Shown here piece by piece: positions 9,471 to 17,839 of a DNA stretch of 64,000 bases. The notes under the pieces are model-generated. The model saw only the letters and a program-made list of their open reading frames with translations. It was not told the DNA's origin and did no database searches. The stretch's first letter is position 1. Every line of letters starts with the position of its first letter. The DNA is from Methylobacillus methanolivorans (GTDB lineage Bacteria; Pseudomonadota; Gammaproteobacteria; Burkholderiales; Methylophilaceae): assembly GCF_020531845.1 (NCBI RefSeq), contig NZ_JAJAVF010000001.1:186001-250000 (forward strand), in the 5' to 3' direction. The position numbers and the translations under genes were made by a program.

Positions 9471-11057
9471 ATGGCTGTGATCAAACGTGCGCTTATCAGT
9501 GTTTCTGATAAAACCGGCATCCTCGAATTTGCGAAAGCCCTTTCCGGCTTTGGCGTTGAAATCCTTTCCACCGGCGGTACTGCCAAGCTATTCCGTGACC
9601 ACGGCATCGCCGTGATCGAAGTCAGCGACTACACTGGCTTCCCGGAAATGCTGGATGGCAGGGTCAAAACGCTACACCCCAAGGTACATGGTGGCCTGCT
9701 GGGTCGCCGCGAATTACCGGAGCATGTGGCTGCGATGCAACAGGCTGACATCCCCAATATCGATATGTTGGTGGTCAACCTTTACCCATTTGAAGCCACG
9801 GTGGCACGCCCTGATGCCACGCTTGAAGATGCGATCGAGAACATCGACATCGGCGGCCCAGCTATGGTGCGCTCTGCCGCCAAGAACTGGCAAGACGTTG
9901 CCGTATTGACCGATGCAGCCCAGTACGAAGATGTGTTGGCGGAAATGCGCAGTACCAATGGCGCCACCAGTAAGGCAACTCGCTTCGCCCTGTCTGTTGC
10001 GGCGTTCAACCGCATCAGCAACTATGATGGCGCGATTAGTGACTACCTGTCGTCCTTCAATGCCGACGGCACGCGCAATGAATTCCCAGGCCAAGTGAAT
10101 GGTCGCCTGGTCAAGGTACAAGACCTGCGCTACGGCGAGAACCCACACCAGAAAGCTGCGTTCTACCGCGACCTGTACCCAGCCCCTGGCTCCTTGGTGA
10201 CTGCGCAGCAACTGCAGGGCAAGGAACTCTCCTACAACAACATCGCCGATGCCGATGCAGCCTGGGAGGCCGTCAAGAGTTTCGACAGCACCGCCTGCGT
10301 CATCGTCAAGCACGCCAACCCGTGCGGCGTAGCTATTGACGCAAGCCCGCTTGAAGCCTATCAAAAAGCCTTCCAGACTGACCCCACTTCCGCATTTGGC
10401 GGCATCATTGCCTTTAATCACACCCTTGATCAGGCAACTGCAGAAGCTGTTTCCAAGCAGTTTGTTGAAGTGTTGATTGCCCCGGACTATACCGAGGAAG
10501 CGCTGGAGGTATTCAAGGCCAAGGCAAATGTACGCGTGCTGAAGATTGCGCTGCCTAGCGGCGGTGACAGCGCCTGGAGTCGTGGTCGCAACTCCCACGA
10601 CACCAAGCGCGTAGGTTCAGGCCTTTTGATCCAGACGGCGGACAATCACGAAATCAATGTCGCTGACATCAAGGTCGTCACCAAGAAACAGCCTACGCCT
10701 GAGCAACTGGAAGACCTGCTCTTCGCCTGGCGCGTGGCCAAGTACGTAAAATCCAATGCCATCGTTTTCTGTGGCAACGGCATGACCTTGGGTGTAGGCG
10801 CAGGCCAGATGAGTCGTGTCGACAGTACTAAGATCGCTGCGATCAAGGCACAGAATGCCGGGCTAACCCTGCAAGGTTCTGCCGTGGCTTCCGATGCCTT
10901 CTTCCCATTCCGCGATGGCGTGGATGTGCTGGCAGAAGCCGGTGCTACCTGCGTCATCCAGCCAGGTGGCAGTATTCGTGATGATGAGGTGATTGCAGCA
11001 GCGGATGAGCATGGTTTGGTGATGATATTCACCAACATCCGCCACTTCCGCCATTGA
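9471..11057 (+). CDS. purH: Bifunctional AICAR transformylase / IMP cyclohydrolase
   Basis: The 528-residue protein carries both last steps of IMP synthesis. The N-terminal IMP cyclohydrolase (MGS-like fold, about 1-190) has STGGTAKLF and [12 protein letters not shown]. The C-terminal AICAR formyltransferase (about 200-528) has the KHANPCGVA motif and [12 protein letters not shown]. Length agrees with the family. It follows fis closely, and purD is next on the same strand after a 174-bp gap that contains a long inverted repeat, so purH and purD may be separately expressed. The ATG start is preceded by only a weak purine-rich site. Confidence 0.97.
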   Translation: MAVIKRALISVSDKTGILEFAKALSGFGVEILSTGGTAKLFRDHGIAVIEVSDYTGFPEMLDGRVKTLHPKVHGGLLGRRELPEHVAAMQQADIPNIDMLVVNLYPFEATVARPDATLEDAIENIDIGGPAMVRSAAKNWQDVAVLTDAAQYEDVLAEMRSTNGATSKATRFALSVAAFNRISNYDGAISDYLSSFNADGTRNEFPGQVNGRLVKVQDLRYGENPHQKAAFYRDLYPAPGSLVTAQQLQGKELSYNNIADADAAWEAVKSFDSTACVIVKHANPCGVAIDASPLEAYQKAFQTDPTSAFGGIIAFNHTLDQATAEAVSKQFVEVLIAPDYTEEALEVFKAKANVRVLKIALPSGGDSAWSRGRNSHDTKRVGSGLLIQTADNHEINVADIKVVTKKQPTPEQLEDLLFAWRVAKYVKSNAIVFCGNGMTLGVGAGQMSRVDSTKIAAIKAQNAGLTLQGSAVASDAFFPFRDGVDVLAEAGATCVIQPGGSIRDDEVIAAADEHGLVMIFTNIRHFRH

Positions 11058-11059
11058 TC

Positions 11060-11158
11060 GTCATTGGCAAAGCGTCACTGGCGGCGTTGCACCACCTTGC
11101 CGTACTTCTTTGTACTGTCTGCGTCGATGCGCCTTGCCAGCAACACTTTGCCAATGAC
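11060..11158. repeat. 99-bp long inverted repeat between purH and purD
   Basis: Perfect 13-bp outer arms (GTCATTGGCAAAG / CTTTGCCAATGAC) begin two bases after the purH stop and enclose about 73 bp. The inner part has further short complementary pieces (CTGGC/GCCAG and a GTAC-TTCTTT-GTAC hairpin). The whole unit could fold into one elongated stem-loop. It has no T-tract, so it is not a standard terminator. It may be a dispersed palindromic repeat or a structured RNA. Confidence 0.65.
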
Positions 11159-11231
11159 TCACTGGTTGCAGCTTTATAAAACCAGGGTGCAGTAAAATAG
11201 CAGTGTTTGGCTAATTGATAATCAAAGGGTA

Positions 11232-12503
11232 ATGATGAAAGTTCTGGTAATTGGCGGCGGCGGACGTGAGCACGCACTTGCATGGAAACTCGCTCAGAGC
11301 GAGCGTATAAGCCGTGTATTTGTGGCACCAGGCAATGCAGGCACCGCGCTTGATCCCGATATGGTCAACGTGCCCATCACCGCCGTTCCCGATTTGGTCG
11401 AGTTTGCGCAAAAAGAACAGATCGGCCTCACTGTCGTCGGCCCAGAGGCTCCACTGTCACAAGGCGTTGTCGATGCCTTCCGTGCAGCCAATCTCAAAAT
11501 ATTTGGCCCTACTCAAGCAGCAGCCCAATTAGAAAGCTCCAAGGATTTCGCCAAGGCCTTCATGATCCGCCATGAAATCCCGACTGCAGCTTATGCCACG
11601 TTCACCGATACCGCAGCTGCCCATGACTATGTGAAGCAACAAGGCGCCCCTATCGTCATCAAGGCTGATGGATTGGCTGCTGGCAAGGGCGTGGTCGTCG
11701 CCATGAGCGAAGACGAAGCGCATGAGGCGATTGATGCCATGCTGGCTGACAATAAGCTAGGTGCCGCCGGTGCACGCGTGGTGATTGAGGAGTTCCTCAC
11801 GGGCGAAGAAGCCAGCTTTATCGTCATGGTTGATGGTAAAAACATTTTGCCACTCGCCACCAGCCAGGATCACAAGCGCCTGCTCGACGGCGACCAAGGC
11901 CCGAACACTGGTGGCATGGGCGCTTACTCGCCAGCGCCTGTCGTAACACCCGACATCCACGCCAAAGTCATGCGTGAAATCATTGCGCCAACTGTGGCAG
12001 GCATGGCCAAGGATGGCATTCCCTATACCGGCTTTCTCTATGCAGGCCTCATGATCAGTGAAGATGGCAACGTCAAGACGCTGGAGTTCAACTGCCGCAT
12101 GGGTGACCCCGAAACACAGCCTATCATGCTGCGCCTCAAGACCGACTTGGTTGGACTGGTAGAGCACGCTGTCAACGGCACCCTGAACGAAGCACAGACC
12201 GACTGGGATCGCCGCAGTGCCTTGGGCGTTGTACTGGCCTCGGCCAACTACCCGGAAACCCCACGCCTGGGTGACGAGATTACCGGCCTGCCGAAAACAC
12301 TGGAAGATGCCCACGTCTTCCATGCAGGCAGCACCATCAAGGATGGTAAGGCCGTCACCAGCGGAGGCCGCGTACTATGCGTTGCTGCCTTGGGCGAAAC
12401 CGTGAAATACGCGCAAGCACGCGCCTATAAGATTGTTGATGACATCCATTTCGATGGCATGCAGTTCCGCCGCGATATTGGCTACCGCGCCGTCAAATCC
12501 TAG
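11232..12503 (+). CDS. purD: Phosphoribosylamine-glycine ligase (GAR synthetase)
   Basis: The 423-residue ATP-grasp enzyme joins glycine to phosphoribosylamine in purine synthesis. The N-terminal VLVIGGGGREHA motif, GPEAPLSQGVVDAF, the ATP-grasp region IVIKADGLAAGKGV, and the ligand region LEFNCRMGDPETQ are all present. There are two consecutive ATG codons at 11232 and 11235; either could be used. The downstream tsaC-type gene begins 12 bp after the stop, so they are likely co-transcribed. Confidence 0.97.
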   Translation: MMKVLVIGGGGREHALAWKLAQSERISRVFVAPGNAGTALDPDMVNVPITAVPDLVEFAQKEQIGLTVVGPEAPLSQGVVDAFRAANLKIFGPTQAAAQLESSKDFAKAFMIRHEIPTAAYATFTDTAAAHDYVKQQGAPIVIKADGLAAGKGVVVAMSEDEAHEAIDAMLADNKLGAAGARVVIEEFLTGEEASFIVMVDGKNILPLATSQDHKRLLDGDQGPNTGGMGAYSPAPVVTPDIHAKVMREIIAPTVAGMAKDGIPYTGFLYAGLMISEDGNVKTLEFNCRMGDPETQPIMLRLKTDLVGLVEHAVNGTLNEAQTDWDRRSALGVVLASANYPETPRLGDEITGLPKTLEDAHVFHAGSTIKDGKAVTSGGRVLCVAALGETVKYAQARAYKIVDDIHFDGMQFRRDIGYRAVKS

Positions 12504-12515
12504 GAAATCGATATC

Positions 12516-13058
12516 TTGCAAGCACGCGCACTACAGGCATTTCTTCGTAGCGGCGGTGTCATTGCCTATCCCACTGAGTCTTGCTTCGGGCTTGGTTGCG
12601 ACCCAACCAACCCGCATGCACTCAAACGCCTGTTACGCATCAAGGGCCGCCCGCAACGCAAGGGCCTGATCGTCATTACTGACCGCTTTGCCCATTTGCA
12701 AGCACTGATTGCACCGACTACTCCTGAACAAAAGCAACGCATGTTCGAGCGTTGGCCAGGCCCGCATACATGGCTGGTGCCAGCATCAAAGCGTTGCCCT
12801 GCCCTGTTGCGGGGCAAGCATACCTCTCTGGCCGTGCGCGTCACGGCCAACCCATTCGCGGCGAACCTCTGCCGCAATGCTGGCATGGCATTGGTTTCCA
12901 CCAGTGCCAACCACAACGGCCGGGTCCCGGCCAAAACCACTCGTGAATGTCTTCGCCTGTTTGGCAGCCGTGTCAAGGTCTTGCCCGGCAGGACTGGCGG
13001 CGCGAGTAAACCTTCGACCATACAGGATCTGCTCACGGGCACTATCCTGCGCCCGTGA
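12516..13058 (+). CDS. tsaC: L-threonylcarbamoyladenylate synthase (YrdC/Sua5 domain)
   Basis: The 180-residue single-domain YrdC protein starts with TTG at 12516, with AGGAAA at 12502-12507 at a suitable distance. It contains the family core: YPTESCFGLGCDP near residues 18-30, a basic KGRPQRKG loop, and STSANHNG. TsaC makes threonylcarbamoyl-AMP from threonine, bicarbonate and ATP for the t6A modification of ANN-decoding tRNAs. The short length without a Sua5 C-terminal domain fits TsaC. It lies between purD and hemF on the same strand, an order often seen near hemF in betaproteobacteria. Confidence 0.9.
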   Translation: MQARALQAFLRSGGVIAYPTESCFGLGCDPTNPHALKRLLRIKGRPQRKGLIVITDRFAHLQALIAPTTPEQKQRMFERWPGPHTWLVPASKRCPALLRGKHTSLAVRVTANPFAANLCRNAGMALVSTSANHNGRVPAKTTRECLRLFGSRVKVLPGRTGGASKPSTIQDLLTGTILRP

Positions 13059-13091
13059 TGCCATATGATCCGGTGATACCTGGAGAGCTTC

Positions 13092-14009
13092 ATGAACACC
13101 AATGCAATCTTCGACTACCTTCAAGGCCTGCAAACCCGCATCGTGGAATCTATCGAGCTGGTAGACGGCAAGCGCTTCCTGCACGATAGCTGGCAGCGAG
13201 CGGAAGGCGGTGGCGGCACGTCCTGCATGCTGGAAGAAGGTAATGTGTTCGAGCGCGCGGGTATCGGCTTCTCCCATGTCATCGGCAGCAAACTGCCGCC
13301 TTCTGCCAGCGTCGCCCACCCCGAGGCTGCCGGGCGCAGTTGGCAAGCCATGGGCGTTTCGCTTGTGTTCCATCCGCGTAACCCTTATGTCCCTACGGTG
13401 CATATGAACGTACGCTTCTTTGTGGCAGAAAAACCCGGCGAAGCCCCCATCTGGTGGTTTGGCGGTGGCATGGACCTTACGCCTTACTATGGCTTTGAAG
13501 AGGACGCGGTGCATTTCCATCGCACTTGCCGCGATGCAGTTGCGCCATTTGGCAACGACTATTACGACCGCTTCAAGAAAGAGTGCGATGAGTATTTCTA
13601 CCTCAAGCACCGCAAAGAAGCGCGCGGCATAGGCGGTATTTTCTTTGATGACTTCAGCGAACTGGGCTTCGAGCAAAGCTTTGCCTTCCAGCGCAGCGTA
13701 GGCGATGCCTTCATCAATGCTTACCTGCCCATCGTGCAACGCCGCAAGGATACACCCTACGGCGAACGTGAGCGCGATTTCCAGGCTTACCGCCGGGGCC
13801 GCTATGTCGAGTTCAACCTGATCTATGATCGCGGCACCATCTTCGGCCTGCAATCCAATGGCCGCACCGAGTCCATCCTGTTGTCCATGCCGCCTATCGT
13901 CAAGTGGCGCTACGATTGGAAGCCAGAGGCAGGCTCCGCTGAAGCAAAGCTTTATACCGACTTCATCACTGGGCGTGATTGGCTAGCGGAAAGCACTCAG
14001 GCCAAATAA
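13092..14009 (+). CDS. hemF: Oxygen-dependent coproporphyrinogen III oxidase
   Basis: The 305-residue protein matches aerobic HemF over its full length. Landmarks are [38 protein letters not shown], and [13 protein letters not shown]. It performs the two oxidative decarboxylations that convert coproporphyrinogen III to protoporphyrinogen IX, using O2. This is relevant in an organism that makes c-type cytochromes and siroheme enzymes. The ATG is preceded by GGAGAG. A hairpin follows at 14017-14053. Confidence 0.97.
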   Translation: MNTNAIFDYLQGLQTRIVESIELVDGKRFLHDSWQRAEGGGGTSCMLEEGNVFERAGIGFSHVIGSKLPPSASVAHPEAAGRSWQAMGVSLVFHPRNPYVPTVHMNVRFFVAEKPGEAPIWWFGGGMDLTPYYGFEEDAVHFHRTCRDAVAPFGNDYYDRFKKECDEYFYLKHRKEARGIGGIFFDDFSELGFEQSFAFQRSVGDAFINAYLPIVQRRKDTPYGERERDFQAYRRGRYVEFNLIYDRGTIFGLQSNGRTESILLSMPPIVKWRYDWKPEAGSAEAKLYTDFITGRDWLAESTQAK

Positions 14010-14016
14010 GCCAACA

Positions 14017-14053
14017 TATGCCCAGGCTGGGTGAAATTGAGAGCCTGGGCATA
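14017..14053 (+). terminator. Hairpin downstream of hemF
   Basis: A perfect 12-bp inverted repeat (TATGCCCAGGCT / AGCCTGGGCATA) with a 13-base loop starts 8 bp after the hemF stop. There is no T-run, so termination is inferred from position only. Confidence 0.5.
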
Positions 14054-14103
14054 ATTCGTGCATACTAGAAAAACCAACTAGAACACCCTCAAAGGGAGCC
14101 CGT

Positions 14104-15504
14104 ATGTTTGCACAACTCTTCCGCACCAAACCTGTCGCGGCTAGCCATCACAGCGGGCTAAGAAAATGCCTGACTGCATTTGATCTCGCCTTACTGGGCG
14201 TGGGTTGTGCCATCGGAACGGGCATCTTTGTACTGACAGGCATTGCCGCTGCCATGTATTCTGGCCCTGCCGTCATCGTTTCCTTCATCATCGCCGGGCT
14301 GGCAGCAGGATTTGCAGGCTTCGCTTATGCCGAACTCGCAGCCTCAGTCGGTGGTTCTGGCAGTGCCTATGGCTATAGCTATGTGGCGTTTGGCGAATTC
14401 AGCGCCTGGATGATTGCCTGGATACTACTACTCGAATATGGCGTGGGGGCTGCCGCCGTTGCCAATGGCTGGTCGGGCTACTTTATCAACACACTGGCTA
14501 ACTTCGGCATCCATATTCCAGAAACCTGGACCAAGGCACCTAGCCAAGGAGGCATCATCAACCTGCCCGCCTTTGGCATCATCTGGGTGTTGGTCCTAGT
14601 ATTGATTAGCGGCGTCAAACAAAGCTCCACCGTCAATAACATCATGGTGGCCATCAAGCTCAGTACCATTGCCATCTTCCTCGCCATTGCCGTCGGGCAT
14701 ATCAATACAGATAACTGGCAGCCATTCTCGCCATTCGGTTGGTTTGCTACACAGCCAGATGGTAATAATATCGGCATCCTTGCAGGTGCCTCGTTAGTTT
14801 TTTTTGCCTACTTTGGTTTCGATGCCGTCTCCACCGCCGCCGATGAAGCCCGTAATCCACAGCGCGACCTACCTATCGGCCTCATCGCCTCCGTGACCTT
14901 CTGCACCATCGTCTACATACTGGTCTCAGGCACGCTCACCGGCGTTGTGCACTACTCTGACCTTAATGTCTCCTCCCCCGTTGCGTATGCGCTCAGCAAA
15001 ATAGGCTACAGCTGGTCATCAACACTGGTTGCCACTGGCGTCCTGGCCGGGCTCATCACAGTATTACTGGTATTGCTGTATGGCCTCACCCGCATTCTCT
15101 ACGCGATGAGCCGCGATGGACTACTGCCTGCCGCCTTTTCCAAGGTCGATCCAGAACGGCAATCACCCAATCGCGTCATCCTGTTCTGTGGCAGCATGAT
15201 TTCCATCGTTGCCGGTTTCTTCCCGCTCGGTACCCTGGCAGAAACCGTCAATATTGGCACCCTCGCCAGTTTCGTCATGGTCTGCATCGGCGTCATCGTC
15301 CTGCGTAAACGCCAGCCCGACCTGCCACGCCCATTCAAGAACCCTTGGGGACCCACCATTCCCCTGCTAGGCATCGTCTCATGCAGCACATTAATGGCCT
15401 TCCTGCCTGGTGAAACCTGGCATCGTTTCCTCATCTGGGTAGGTATAGGCATTGTCACGTATTTCGCTTACTCCATGCATCACAGCAAACTCAGGCATCC
15501 CTAA
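14104..15504 (+). CDS. APC-family amino acid permease
   Basis: The 466-residue integral membrane protein has about 12 hydrophobic segments. Its N-terminus has the APC-superfamily signature: FDLALLGVGCAIGTGIFVLTG with the unwound TM1 GTGIF motif, then FAGFAYAELAASVGGSGSAY. It resembles cationic amino acid transporters (YfnA/CAT type), which are proton-coupled importers. The substrate cannot be read from sequence. GGGAG lies just upstream of the ATG. It is convergent with xoxF and probably unrelated to it. Confidence 0.9.
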   Translation: MFAQLFRTKPVAASHHSGLRKCLTAFDLALLGVGCAIGTGIFVLTGIAAAMYSGPAVIVSFIIAGLAAGFAGFAYAELAASVGGSGSAYGYSYVAFGEFSAWMIAWILLLEYGVGAAAVANGWSGYFINTLANFGIHIPETWTKAPSQGGIINLPAFGIIWVLVLVLISGVKQSSTVNNIMVAIKLSTIAIFLAIAVGHINTDNWQPFSPFGWFATQPDGNNIGILAGASLVFFAYFGFDAVSTAADEARNPQRDLPIGLIASVTFCTIVYILVSGTLTGVVHYSDLNVSSPVAYALSKIGYSWSSTLVATGVLAGLITVLLVLLYGLTRILYAMSRDGLLPAAFSKVDPERQSPNRVILFCGSMISIVAGFFPLGTLAETVNIGTLASFVMVCIGVIVLRKRQPDLPRPFKNPWGPTIPLLGIVSCSTLMAFLPGETWHRFLIWVGIGIVTYFAYSMHHSKLRHP

Positions 15505-15599
15505 CCTAAGCCAATCTCAATGGCGTAGCGAGTGAAACGCGGCCAAGTGGCTGTTGGGTGTCTTCCTGTCTGGCGGAATCCACACTTGTGCTGTTGGGC

Positions 15600-15628
15600 A
15601 AAAAAAAGCCAGTCCACAAGGGACTGGC
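15600..15628 (-). terminator. Intrinsic terminator of xoxF
   Basis: Read on the minus strand, an 8-bp stem (GCCAGTCC / GGACTGGC, loop of 5) is followed by eight T residues. It lies 62 bp past the xoxF stop and is a textbook rho-independent terminator. Confidence 0.88.
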
Positions 15629-15689
15629 AGAAGGGACTACTAAAATGGAGATGAGCCCTGCCTTGCGGCAGGGATACTACTAACGATGG

Positions 15690-17561
15690 TTAGAGACTGA
15701 ATACGTTGAGTGCACCACCACCAGGTGCTGCATTCCACTCCTTCAACTCCTTGTAACCACCGGCTGCGCCCAGACCATCGTTATCGTTGGTCAGGCCCAG
15801 ATTCATTGCCACACCTGCCCAGCCACCAATGCCGGAGAGAACTGCGACGTATTGCTTGCCTTTGTGGCCATAGGTGATCGGGTTACCGACCACACCAGAA
15901 CCCACGCGGAACTTCCAGAGTTCCTTACCGTTATTGGCGTCAACTGCCTTCAACCAACGATCCAGCGTGCCATAGAAGACAACATCAGATCCGGTAGCCA
16001 AGGCACCGCTCCAGACAGAGAACTTTTCTTTCTTGTACCAAGCTTGCTTGCCCTTGAGACCATCCCAAGCCATGAAACCACCCATCACGCCGTCAGGGCC
16101 AGGGTACATGCTCAGGGTTGCGCCCACCCAAGGCTGACCAGCCACATACTTCACTTCTACAGGCTCGTAATCCATGCAGACGTGGTTAAGCGGTACGTAG
16201 AACAACTTGGTCTTAGGGGAGTAAGCCGCTGGTTGCTGATCCTTCACACCCAGTGCAGCAGGGCAAATGCCTGTAACATTCACATCTTCATGGGTAGAGA
16301 ACTTTGGATCTTTTTGTGGAATACCAGTAGCCAGATCAATGCCAGTCGCCCAGTTAACGAATGGATGCATCTTTTCAGCCACCAGCAACTTGCCAGTTTC
16401 ACGGTTCAAGGTGTAGCCAAAACCATTACGGTCAAAATGGCTGGCCAATTTCTTGCCATCAGCTTCCCAAAGGATGGTTTCGTTGACAGCATCAAAGTCC
16501 CACTCATCGTGAGGAGTCAGCTGATAGCCCCACTTGGCAACACCAGTGTCCAAGTCACGCGCGAAAATAGTCATGGACCACTTGTTGTCGCCAGGACGTA
16601 CATCTGGGTTCCAAACAGATGGGTTACCTGTGGAGTAGTAAACCAGGTTCAACGCGGAATCGTAGGAGTACCAACCCCAAGTAGCGCCACCACCTTGTTC
16701 CCAACCATTCTTGGTCGCTTGTGGCTTGAGCCATGTCTTCACGCCCAGGTCCTTTTCTGGGAACTTCAGCTTGTCCTTGGGCAGAGCCTTGTAGGAGCCG
16801 CCTTCTTTATTGCCACCGTTCACGTCTTCATAAACAGACAGTGCGCTGTAGTGAGGATTATCCTTGTTGAAGTCTTTACCGATCAGCACTTCACTGTCAG
16901 GGCCTGTGCTGTATGCACGCCATGCAATGGAGCCATCCTTGATGTTGTAAGCAGTCAGGTAGCAGCGCACGCCATATTCACCACCTGAACATCCAGTGAT
17001 GACTTTATCCTTGAACACGTGAGGAGCATTTGTGGTTGTCGCACCTTGCTTCACGTCAACAACGGTTGTGTCCCATACCTTGGCACCAGTCTTGGCATCC
17101 AGAGCAACCAATACACCGTCGTTCTGTTGCAGGAAAATCTTGCCATCGCCATAAGCCAGGCCACGCGTTACGTTATCGCAGCACAACAATGCCTGGACGG
17201 AAGGATCTTGCTTGGGGAAGTAAGACCACTTGATCTTTTCTTCGTTGTTCAGATCAAGCGCATACACGTTGTTAGGGAAGGCAGTGGCAAAATACATGGT
17301 ATCGCCAATCACCAGTGGCGCACCTTCATGGCCACGGTTAACACCGGTCGCAAACGTCCAGGCAGCCTTCAGGTTCTTAATGTTGGCCTTGTTGATCTGG
17401 GACAGCTTGCTGTAACCATTGCTGGAATAGTTCTTACGCTGTGACACCCACTGATTGTCATCCTGCATCAGCTTTTCCAGGTCGTCTGCTGCAAAAGCAG
17501 GAAGGGATACCAGGCCAATCAGGCCAGCACCCAGTGCTATTTTCAAATGCTTCGCTTTCAA
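15690..17561 (-). CDS. xoxF: Lanthanide-dependent PQQ methanol dehydrogenase XoxF
   Basis: The 623-residue periplasmic quinoprotein has a signal peptide ending LPAFA-A near residue 25. It oxidises methanol to formaldehyde or formate using PQQ and a rare-earth ion. The vicinal disulfide Cys127-Cys128 that packs on PQQ is present. The metal ligands Glu195 and Asn313 and the catalytic Asp355 are followed by Asp357 in the WDFD sequence. That extra Asp two residues after the catalytic one is the established mark of lanthanide-dependent XoxF; calcium-dependent MxaF has Ala there. No xoxG, xoxJ or pqq genes are adjacent. The gene is monocistronic, ends at a strong terminator, and has a -24/-12 promoter facing it (17670-17686) with a divergent sigma-54 activator. 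Confidence 0.96.
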   Translation of the reverse strand: MKAKHLKIALGAGLIGLVSLPAFAADDLEKLMQDDNQWVSQRKNYSSNGYSKLSQINKANIKNLKAAWTFATGVNRGHEGAPLVIGDTMYFATAFPNNVYALDLNNEEKIKWSYFPKQDPSVQALLCCDNVTRGLAYGDGKIFLQQNDGVLVALDAKTGAKVWDTTVVDVKQGATTTNAPHVFKDKVITGCSGGEYGVRCYLTAYNIKDGSIAWRAYSTGPDSEVLIGKDFNKDNPHYSALSVYEDVNGGNKEGGSYKALPKDKLKFPEKDLGVKTWLKPQATKNGWEQGGGATWGWYSYDSALNLVYYSTGNPSVWNPDVRPGDNKWSMTIFARDLDTGVAKWGYQLTPHDEWDFDAVNETILWEADGKKLASHFDRNGFGYTLNRETGKLLVAEKMHPFVNWATGIDLATGIPQKDPKFSTHEDVNVTGICPAALGVKDQQPAAYSPKTKLFYVPLNHVCMDYEPVEVKYVAGQPWVGATLSMYPGPDGVMGGFMAWDGLKGKQAWYKKEKFSVWSGALATGSDVVFYGTLDRWLKAVDANNGKELWKFRVGSGVVGNPITYGHKGKQYVAVLSGIGGWAGVAMNLGLTNDNDGLGAAGGYKELKEWNAAPGGGALNVFSL

Positions 17562-17669
17562 GGGATATTCTCCGATAGTGTGTTTGTTGTTTTATTGCTG
17601 CGCTGATGTTCTCCACCTCAGCCAGCACCATGACCATGTCATCCGGTCATCAACTTGCAGGCCCTATTC

Positions 17670-17686
17670 AGCAATCCTCATGCCAG
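17670..17686 (-). promoter_or_regulatory. Sigma-54 (-24/-12) promoter of xoxF
   Basis: On the minus strand the sequence reads TGGCATGAGGATTGCT, with GG and GC separated by exactly 10 bases. It matches the consensus TGGCAC-N5-TTGCW except at the last base of the first block. The predicted start of transcription is near 17659, giving a 5' leader of about 98 nt before xoxF. The divergent gene encodes a sigma-54 activator, which independently supports the call. Confidence 0.85.
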
Positions 17687-17701
17687 CCTTCATCACAATC
17701 A

Positions 17702-17712
17702 GGAATAATTCC
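17702..17712. promoter_or_regulatory. 11-bp palindrome, copy 1 (candidate activator site)
   Basis: GGAATAATTCC is a perfect palindrome 16 bp upstream of the -24 element of xoxF. It shares the form GGAAYARTTCC with a second copy at 17818-17828; the centres are 116 bp apart, close to 11 helical turns. It is a candidate operator for the divergent regulator. Confidence 0.5.
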
Positions 17713-17817
17713 CGAAAACCATGAAAAAATAATACGTTACCTGATGAATTTATTCCTAACTATCGACTCAAACCCACTGTAATCAGTTGTAACGAAACTG
17801 CACAAGTGCTACATTTG

Positions 17818-17828
17818 GGAACAGTTCC
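17818..17828. promoter_or_regulatory. 11-bp palindrome, copy 2 (candidate activator site)
   Basis: GGAACAGTTCC lies 11 bp before the regulator ATG and is the second copy of GGAAYARTTCC. From here a bound activator could loop to the xoxF promoter about 140 bp away and repress or control its own translation or transcription. An additional weaker dyad (CAGTT-N7-AACTG) is at 17784-17800. Confidence 0.5.
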
Positions 17829-17839
17829 TCACACCAACC

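Noticed and set aside
12786..13853. 355-residue open frame opposite tsaC and hemF
   Set aside because: Antisense to two well-conserved genes, with no known motif and no promoter or ribosome site.
15852..16988. 378-residue open frame on the plus strand opposite xoxF
   Set aside because: It lies entirely antisense to a highly conserved gene, has no recognisable domain, and is a shadow of codon bias.
15690..17561. Calcium-type MxaF methanol dehydrogenase
   Set aside because: Asp357 two residues after the catalytic Asp and the absence of mxaJGI neighbours point to XoxF.
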